This document shows, piece by piece, positions 32,511 to 37,564 of a stretch of DNA of 37,564 bases. Origin of the DNA: Bacteroidales bacterium (GTDB taxonomy: Bacteria > Bacteroidota > Bacteroidia > Bacteroidales > JAGONC01); NCBI GenBank assembly GCA_028716265.1, contig JAQUQD010000025.1, forward strand, positions 1 to 37,564, in the 5' to 3' direction. The notes beneath the pieces are model-generated. The model did no database searches. It was not told where the DNA came from and worked only from the letters and a program-made list of their open reading frames with translations. Positions within the stretch are counted from its first letter, which is position 1; each line of letters starts with the position of its first letter. A program made the position numbers and the translations under genes.

Positions 32511-33770
32511 TCAGATCACTTTACTATCCAGCGTTCCCTTGTAAAGGACCGTTTTAATTTCCGAACCGCTCCCGGCCAAGGAAGCATCAGTCAGAGGAAC
32601 ATCATCCAGCAAGGTGATGCTGTATCCTCTTTTAAGCGTGTTCATCGGATCAAGCAATTCAATTTTCTTCTGATAGGTCTCAAGCGTATGGCTCTGCTTT
32701 TCAAGAATGTACCTTACGAAGATGCTCATTTTTTCGCTGCTGCTCACCAATTCGCTGTAAGGCTGTTGTAAAAGGCGGAGAGTAGCTGAATGGAAACGAT
32801 GCGACAGGTTTGCCATCCGGGTAAGTGAATCCTGAAGTATCTGCCCTGACTCCCTGAACAGTTCATCACGCAGCGAATCGATCCTGTCTTCAAACGTCTT
32901 GAATTGTCCGATCAGGAAACTGGCAACAGCCGTCGGTGTGATCAGGTTGGTATGAGCCACCATCTCCACCACAGTTTCATTGGTTGAGTGGCCGATCCCC
33001 GTAATGACAGGCAGGGGGAAGACGGCGACCTCCCTTGCAAGTTTCAGGGTATCATAAGCGCTCAACCCCACTTCCCCGCCACCTCCGCGGATGAGGGTAA
33101 CGACGTCAAAATGTGCGTGTTGCCTGGCTATGTTCATGAGCTGGTCTATAACCGTTTCCACAGCCTTTTCACCCTGAAGGACCGATGGAAATAAGCTGCA
33201 ACGGAATGAATAGCCATAAGGGTTATTACGGATCGTGACCATGAAGTCATGGTAACCTTTGCTTGACTCCACAGAAATGACAGCAATCTTGTTGGGAACC
33301 GGCGGAAGGCTCTTTTTGCGGTTCAGATCGAAAATCCCTTCTTTTTTAAGAGCTTCGATCGTATCCCGTTTCTCCCGCGCCATTTCACCGAGTGTAAAGG
33401 AAGGTTCAATATCAACAATGTTCAGTGAAAGGCCATAGACCTCATGAAAGCTGACTGAGGCAAGGAAAAGGACCGTCATGCCGTCGCGCAGGTTTTCCCG
33501 AGTCTGATCTCTGAACTTGGCGCTGATCATCTGATACGCGGATGCCCATATGGTGGCACGCATCTGGGCCCTGATGTTCCTTTCCTGTTTATCGACCAGG
33601 TCAACATAACAGTGGCCGCTCTTGGGATAGAAATTCAGTTTGGCAATCTCGGCCTTTATCCAATAGAAATCAGGATATGCCTCCTGCAATACTTCCCTGA
33701 TGTTTCCTGTCAGTTCAAAGAGTGAGTAGATCCTGCGATCATCAAAAAGGGTCGGTTGATGGTCCATCAT
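32511..33770 (-). CDS. xseA: Exodeoxyribonuclease VII large subunit
   Basis: 419 residues from the ATG at 33770; an upstream ATG at 33800 adds ten residues without family likeness. The N-terminal OB-fold is seen in YSLFELTGNIREVLQEAYPDFYWIKAEIAKLNFYPKSGHCYVDLVDK. The catalytic core holds IAVISVESSKGYHDFMVTI, TLIRGGGGEVGLSAYDTLKLAREVA and the motif PVITGIGHSTNETVVEMVAHTNLITPTAVA. Where E. coli has GHETDVT, this protein has Asn in place of the Asp, which I believe is common in Bacteroidetes but is worth checking. The C-terminus is coiled coil and ends shortly after KRGYSITLLDD. It acts with XseB in DNA repair. Confidence 0.95.
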   Translation of the reverse strand: MMDHQPTLFDDRRIYSLFELTGNIREVLQEAYPDFYWIKAEIAKLNFYPKSGHCYVDLVDKQERNIRAQMRATIWASAYQMISAKFRDQTRENLRDGMTVLFLASVSFHEVYGLSLNIVDIEPSFTLGEMAREKRDTIEALKKEGIFDLNRKKSLPPVPNKIAVISVESSKGYHDFMVTIRNNPYGYSFRCSLFPSVLQGEKAVETVIDQLMNIARQHAHFDVVTLIRGGGGEVGLSAYDTLKLAREVAVFPLPVITGIGHSTNETVVEMVAHTNLITPTAVASFLIGQFKTFEDRIDSLRDELFRESGQILQDSLTRMANLSHRFHSATLRLLQQPYSELVSSSEKMSIFVRYILEKQSHTLETYQKKIELLDPMNTLKRGYSITLLDDVPLTDASLAGSGSEIKTVLYKGTLDSKVI

Positions 33771-33922
33771 ACGACAAAGGTAGGAATTATAATCCTGCAT
33801 GAACTACATCCCAGTCCTGAAAAAGCAAGCCCTCGCCAGCCAGAGGTCCTGGGCTGGGAGGGCATGCCTTCAACCTGTTGTGATCGTAGATCTTTATTTT
33901 TTCAGCAGGTCCCTGATCTCGG

Positions 33923-34291
33923 TCAGGAGTTTTTCTTCTTGGAGGGTTCCGGAGGAGGTGCCGGAGCAGCTTCCTGTTTCTTCTTCATGGAATTCAGTCC
34001 CTTTATCACCAGGAAAATAGCCAGCGCCACGATCAGGAAATCAATGATGTAGTTGATGAACTGACCTATTTTCATGGTCACGGCGGGCGTCTCGCCCACC
34101 GCCTGTTTGAGTGTGATAGCTATGTTTGCGAAATCCATGTTCCCGATCAGCAGTCCGATGGGTGGCATAAGCACATCACCAACAAAGGACGACACAATTT
34201 TTCCGAAAGCGGCACCGATGATAATACCTATCGCCATGTCCATGACATTGCCGCGCATGGCAAATTCCTTGAATTCTTTCATCATTCCCAT
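33923..34291 (-). CDS. mscL: Large-conductance mechanosensitive channel, C-terminal tail frameshifted
   Basis: 122 residues as read. The start [46 protein letters not shown] is classic MscL (N-terminal amphipathic helix, then TM1). A periplasmic loop and TM2 ([21 protein letters not shown]) follow. The frame then stops at PSKKKNS. One extra A in the run 33930-33934 gives [19 protein letters not shown] (ending at 33894), the normal MscL C-terminal helical bundle. MscL opens under membrane tension to prevent lysis. The pore part is intact. The gene has a proper Shine-Dalgarno sequence. Confidence 0.95.
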   Translation of the reverse strand: MGMMKEFKEFAMRGNVMDMAIGIIIGAAFGKIVSSFVGDVLMPPIGLLIGNMDFANIAITLKQAVGETPAVTMKIGQFINYIIDFLIVALAIFLVIKGLNSMKKKQEAAPAPPPEPSKKKNS

Positions 34292-34298
34292 AACTTGT

Positions 34299-34306
34299 TC
34301 TCCTTT
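34299..34306 (-). promoter_or_regulatory. Shine-Dalgarno sequence of mscL
   Basis: On the minus strand AAAGGAGA lies seven bases before the first ATG of mscL. Most genes in this window have no such sequence, so it fixes the mscL start and may indicate strong translation. Confidence 0.75.
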
Positions 34307-34348
34307 AATGATTTAGGTTAGACAAACGCACCAAAACAATTTTCTTGA

Positions 34349-34380
34349 TAAAAGTATATCAATTTACTGCAATTATTCAA
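34349..34380 (-). promoter_or_regulatory. Bacteroidetes-type promoter candidate for mscL
   Basis: On the minus strand TTG (34380-34378) is followed after 21 bases by TACTTTTA (34356-34349), one mismatch from TAnnTTTG. The leader would be about 50 bases. Confidence 0.4.
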
Positions 34381-34396
34381 AAAGTGTGTTTTTCTT

Positions 34397-36067
34397 TCAT
34401 TGACTGTGAATTATTTTGCCATAGAAAGATCCCGTCCTGGTCTGCAGCTGAAGGATGTAGAGGCCTGGTACATCCGTCGCATTTTCCAGAGAAAGCAGTG
34501 ACACGCCGTCTGGAAGATATTTTGACTCAGAGAAGACCATTTTACCGGTGATATCAAAGATCATCACGTTAACATTTTGTTTTTCAGGAAGGTTAATCCA
34601 GAATTGGATAAGCTGGTTGGATGGATTCGGAAAAATTTTCAAAGAACCCGTTTCCACATCGAGGGTATCCAGGCTGTGGAATGCCATCATGTAATCAGGT
34701 ATACCGTATCCCAGGGTATCATCAGGCGAGGAGTACTGGTTTGCCGTTCTCACTATAGCACTGATTATCTGCATATTGCTAAAAGCAGGTTTCGCCTGCC
34801 ACAGGCAGGCCGTCATGCCGGCGATCACCGGGCAGGAGAAGGAAGTTCCATTACCTCCAGTGATCCCACCCCAGGGGGTGGCGATGATGGTTTGCTGCCC
34901 CTGGGCAACAATGTCCGGTTTAATGCGACCGTCATAGGATGGCCCAAGTGAGCTGAAGGTTGCCCACCGGCCCAGAGCATCCACTGCTCCGATGGTAAAG
35001 ACACTGTCCCCGTCGGCAGGGGCTCCGATATATTTCCATGAGCTGTTACCGCTGTTACCGGCGCTATTGCAGACCAGTATCCCCCTTTCAGCGGCCTTGT
35101 CAGCCCCGATGGTGATGGGTGTGGAATTACCGTCCATATCCTGGTACGTATGACTATCCAGGGAATCGTTAAACGTTGTGTATCCCAGAGATGAGTTGAT
35201 GATGTCAGCACCCAGGCTGTCGGCATATTCAGCTCCCATCACCCAGTAATATTCCTCCATCTTATATTCGGCCGTCCCATCTTCCGTACGGAGCAGGTAA
35301 TAACCGGCATCGGGCGCCGTGCCTACCAGCTGGCCGTCCAGGTTCCCACCCATGATGGAAAGAACCATGGTCCCGTGCGGATGGATCGACAGATCGAAAA
35401 CATTGCCACCCGGGTTCACAAAGTCCCTTGTCCCAAGGATCCTGTTATGCTTCCATAAAGAATCAAAAACAGCCATGGTATCCACTGCCCTGAATCCGGC
35501 ATCCAAAACGGCGATGACCATCCCTTCCCCCGTATACCCCTCATTGTGCAGGGGTACGCCGTTGATCATTTCTATCTGGTTGAGTGAAGGGCCGTAATCG
35601 AACGAAGATGATGCAGCCGATCCTTTCACAGCAGGTTTCCGGAAAGGGATACCCGTTTCCTCAGCAATGAAGAAAGGTTTCCCGCTTTCCTTCCTAACGG
35701 ATAATTCGCCGGCTTCTTCAATGTTTTCGACGAACCTCATCTGGCGTATCTGATCAAAATCCTTTCGGGACGCCAATTCAACGATGACTGCATTCAGCCA
35801 CCGGGACCGGGCAAGGATCCTGGCCCCTGCATTTTCCAGCGAACGAATGTAGGCAGGTGAAATGGGCAGATCGTCAACCGTTACCGGCAAATGATACCGC
35901 TGCCTCCTTTCGATGGCACGCCGGCTCAGGAACTCTTCCGGCCGGTTGATCGAAATACCTGGCTGGTCCTTGTCCCTGAACGTCACTTTGTAAAGTACAG
36001 ACGCTTCCTGTGCTAAAACGGGAACAGCGGTTAAAAGAGTCAACAGGAGGAAGAGTATGGTTTTCAT
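34397..36067 (-). CDS. S8 subtilisin-like protease with T9SS type A sorting domain
   Basis: 556 residues from the ATG at 36067, which begins the signal peptide MKTILFLLLTLLTAVPVLA; the frame is open 11 codons further up. An inhibitor-like propeptide (about 20-130) precedes the catalytic domain. The triad is Asp189 in VIAVLDAGF, His231 in HPHGTMVLSIMGG and Ser409 in NGTSFSCPVIAG, with the oxyanion Asn338 in NSAGNSG. The last ~75 residues (LKIFPNPSNQLIQFWINLPEKQ to GLYILQLQTRTGSFYGKIIHSQ) form a T9SS C-terminal domain, so the protease is exported through the Por system and probably attached to the cell surface. A consensus promoter lies just upstream. Confidence 0.95.
   Translation of the reverse strand: MKTILFLLLTLLTAVPVLAQEASVLYKVTFRDKDQPGISINRPEEFLSRRAIERRQRYHLPVTVDDLPISPAYIRSLENAGARILARSRWLNAVIVELASRKDFDQIRQMRFVENIEEAGELSVRKESGKPFFIAEETGIPFRKPAVKGSAASSSFDYGPSLNQIEMINGVPLHNEGYTGEGMVIAVLDAGFRAVDTMAVFDSLWKHNRILGTRDFVNPGGNVFDLSIHPHGTMVLSIMGGNLDGQLVGTAPDAGYYLLRTEDGTAEYKMEEYYWVMGAEYADSLGADIINSSLGYTTFNDSLDSHTYQDMDGNSTPITIGADKAAERGILVCNSAGNSGNSSWKYIGAPADGDSVFTIGAVDALGRWATFSSLGPSYDGRIKPDIVAQGQQTIIATPWGGITGGNGTSFSCPVIAGMTACLWQAKPAFSNMQIISAIVRTANQYSSPDDTLGYGIPDYMMAFHSLDTLDVETGSLKIFPNPSNQLIQFWINLPEKQNVNVMIFDITGKMVFSESKYLPDGVSLLSLENATDVPGLYILQLQTRTGSFYGKIIHSQ
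34794..34810. repeat. 17-bp palindrome inside the subtilase gene
   Basis: GCCTGCC-ACA-GGCAGGC is an exact inverted repeat. It codes for part of CLWQAKP, just after the active-site Ser motif, so it is tolerated as coding sequence. Similar GCCTGCC/GGCAGGC words are frequent as dispersed repeats in Bacteroidetes (recollection). Confidence 0.6.
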
Positions 36068-36086
36068 CAGAATATCGTAGATTTTA

Positions 36087-36094
36087 CAAAAGTA
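36087..36094 (-). promoter_or_regulatory. Bacteroidetes-type -7 box for the subtilase gene
   Basis: On the minus strand TACTTTTG matches TAnnTTTG exactly. It lies about 20 bases upstream of the ATG at 36067, implying a very short leader. No good -33 TTG is seen. Confidence 0.55.
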
Positions 36095-36182
36095 AAACAA
36101 GAATCTTCGAATAAACTCATAGCCATTCAGATATTTGGAATAATTTTATCAGCGGATTGAAACCAACTGGATCCAATTTACC

Positions 36183-36860
36183 GTGCATATCGATATTATA
36201 ACCCTGTTCCCGGAGGTATTTGAACCCATATTCAGCCACTCCATCATTAAACGAGCGATGGAGAAGCGTGTTGTGGCGATCGAAGTGCACAATTTACGCG
36301 ACTATGCTACAAACCGCTATAAAAGTGTCGATGATTATCCCTACGGTGGAGGTTCCGGGATGGTGATGATGGTCGAACCCATCGACCGGTGCATCGATGC
36401 CTTACGGTCGAAGAGGAAGGTGGATGAGATCATTTACCTGACACCTGATGGCGAACTGCTTGAGCAACCCATGGTCAACCGGCTGTCGATGCTTGAGAAT
36501 ATTATCCTGTTATGCGGTCATTACAAGGGGGTGGACGAAAGGGTGAGGGAAAGCCTGATTACCAGGGAAATATCCATCGGCGATTATGTTCTTTCCGGGG
36601 GAGAACTCCCCGCAATGGTCTTTTGTGATAGCATAATCCGGTTACTGCCGGGGGTTCTTGGTGACGAGACCTCTGCGCTCTCCGATTCGTTCCAGGATGG
36701 ACTGCTTGCACCCCCTGTTTACACCCGGCCAGCATCCTACAAGGGGATGAATGTTCCTGCCATCCTCCTGTCGGGCAATGATAAGGAAATAGCCCACTGG
36801 CGACACGAAAAGTCAGTGGAACGGACCGAAAAGAGAAGGCCTCGGCTGCTCGATTCTTAA
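36183..36860 (+). CDS. trmD: tRNA (guanine37-N1)-methyltransferase
   Basis: 225 residues with a GTG start, placing HIDIITLFPEVFEPIFSHSIIKRA at the N-terminus as in the family. The trefoil-knot SAM site is seen in YPYGGGSGMVMMVEP, ILLCGHYKGVDERVRE and EISIGDYVLSGGELPAMV. The Asp used in catalysis lies in the flexible linker after this. TrmD makes m1G37 next to the anticodon and prevents +1 frameshifts. rplS follows 148 bases later, as in many bacteria. The gene is divergent from the subtilase gene. Confidence 0.96.
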   Translation: MHIDIITLFPEVFEPIFSHSIIKRAMEKRVVAIEVHNLRDYATNRYKSVDDYPYGGGSGMVMMVEPIDRCIDALRSKRKVDEIIYLTPDGELLEQPMVNRLSMLENIILLCGHYKGVDERVRESLITREISIGDYVLSGGELPAMVFCDSIIRLLPGVLGDETSALSDSFQDGLLAPPVYTRPASYKGMNVPAILLSGNDKEIAHWRHEKSVERTEKRRPRLLDS

Positions 36861-36968
36861 AAGCAAAAAGCAAAAGTAGTTTTCATCCTTGGACTTTATT
36901 ATATGCTGTTCAATCATTAGGACATAAATATTTTTATCTGATAAGCCTTTCATATAAATTAAACTACG

Positions 36969-36976
36969 TATATTTG
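36969..36976 (+). promoter_or_regulatory. Bacteroidetes-type -7 box for rplS
   Basis: TATATTTG matches TAnnTTTG exactly, 32 bases before the rplS ATG. rplS therefore has its own promoter besides any read-through from trmD. Confidence 0.6.
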
Positions 36977-37008
36977 CACACTTTTTTGGGATCCCTCTTT
37001 AAAATTGA

Positions 37009-37368
37009 ATGGCAATGGGAAAGAATGAATTATTACAGTTTGTAGAGAACCAGGTACCGGTTAAGCAATTTCCGGAGTTCAGGGCCGGTGACACGATCAC
37101 GGTGAACTACAAGATCGTAGAAGGCAACAAGGAGCGTATCCAGAGTTTCCAGGGTGTGGTACTGCAGCGTGCCGGAAGCGGCCCGACCGAAACATTTACA
37201 GTCAGGAAAATATCCGGCAACGTGGGTGTAGAGAGGATTTTCCCGATATCTTCGCCTTTCATTGACGAGATCTCCATCAACAAAAAAGGGATGGTTCGCA
37301 GAGCAAGAATATTCTACCTCAGAGAATTACGCGGTAAAAAAGCCCGAATCCGGGAACAGAGGTACTAA
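37009..37368 (+). CDS. rplS: 50S ribosomal protein L19
   Basis: 119 residues; the first ATG gives [15 protein letters not shown]. It is a full-length L19: [59 protein letters not shown] and the basic end [24 protein letters not shown]19 sits at the 30S-50S interface. The stop codon TAA overlaps the stop of the convergent argF gene by two bases. Confidence 0.97.
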   Translation: MAMGKNELLQFVENQVPVKQFPEFRAGDTITVNYKIVEGNKERIQSFQGVVLQRAGSGPTETFTVRKISGNVGVERIFPISSPFIDEISINKKGMVRRARIFYLRELRGKKARIREQRY

Positions 37369-37564
37369 TCCCCAAGGGTGGCTACCATGACCGCTTTGAT
37401 CGTATGGAGCCGGTTCTCAGCCTGATCAAACACAACAGAGGCGGGTGACTCGAACACCTCATCTGTGACCTCCATCGCTTCAATTCCGAATTTCCGATAA
37501 ATATCTTCACCGACATTGGTATTGTGGTTATGGAATGAAGGCAGGCAGTGCATGAACTTCACTT
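37365..37564 (-). CDS. argF: Ornithine carbamoyltransferase (C-terminal end only)
   Basis: Only the last ~66 residues are in the window; the 5' part lies beyond the right edge. [25 protein letters not shown] has the HCLP motif that binds ornithine and carbamoyl phosphate, and [35 protein letters not shown] is the usual enzyme end. The enzyme makes citrulline in arginine synthesis. The close relative that uses N-acetyl- or N-succinylornithine in some Bacteroidetes cannot be fully excluded from this part. Confidence 0.88.
   Translation of the reverse strand, partial: VKFMHCLPSFHNHNTNVGEDIYRKFGIEAMEVTDEVFESPASVVFDQAENRLHTIKAVMVATLGD

Noticed and set aside
1..37564. CRISPR array, prophage or insertion sequence
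   Set aside because: No regularly spaced direct repeats, Cas-like, integrase-like or transposase-like reading frames were found; the only mobile-element hint is the small inverted repeat at 13919-13989.

Overview
The window reads as chromosomal DNA of a member of the Bacteroidota, probably Bacteroidales or Marinilabiliales-like. The evidence is: promoter -7 boxes of the Bacteroidetes form TAnnTTTG (with a -33 TTG at some), few Shine-Dalgarno sequences, a subtilase with a type IX secretion (T9SS) C-terminal sorting domain, a DUF3127 protein, many exported lipoproteins, and a menaquinone/ubiquinone methyltransferase. No plasmid, phage, insertion sequence, CRISPR array, rRNA or tRNA gene was seen. 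Nearly all of the window is coding and no gene-free stretch exceeds 300 bases.

Layout. 1-2.2 kb: a truncated exported cysteine hydrolase and a DUF3127 protein on the minus strand, then three small membrane or lipoprotein genes on the plus strand. 2.3-7.8 kb: a three-gene RND efflux operon (adaptor, pump, TolC-type channel). 8.0-9.0 kb: a small winged-helix regulator with a membrane protein and a palindromic operator candidate. 9.0-15.0 kb: M3 peptidase lipoprotein, GT39 glycosyltransferase, UbiE/MenG methyltransferase, START-domain protein and DoxX protein. 15.0-21.6 kb: a minus-strand run of ECF sigma factor, single-pass anti-sigma-like protein, coiled-coil lipoprotein, gluzincin/propeller/barrel protein and PrsW-like membrane protease. 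21.8-23.7 kb: O-methyltransferase and PhzF-like enzyme. 23.7-25.1 kb: a second ECF sigma/membrane partner pair. 25.2-31.1 kb: serpin, GT39, YjbQ and GH31 on one strand. 31.2-37.5 kb: TspO-like protein, a Nudix-like remnant, xseB/xseA, mscL, a T9SS subtilase, trmD, rplS and the 3' end of argF.

Most interesting system. The 15.0-21.6 kb run puts an ECF sigma factor, a membrane-spanning partner, two exported proteins of unknown role and a PrsW-family protease in one probable transcription unit. In Bacillus subtilis PrsW starts the destruction of the anti-sigma factor RsiW, so this may be a self-contained envelope-sensing circuit with its own releasing protease. That role is inferred from gene order and family knowledge only.

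Sequence-quality note. Three places (end of mscL, end of the second GT39 gene, end of the Nudix-like ORF) look as if one A is missing from an A-run. Adding one A restores a conventional gene end at mscL and GT39, and gives a plausible but unverified one at the Nudix-like ORF. They may be real indels or homopolymer undercalls in the assembly.
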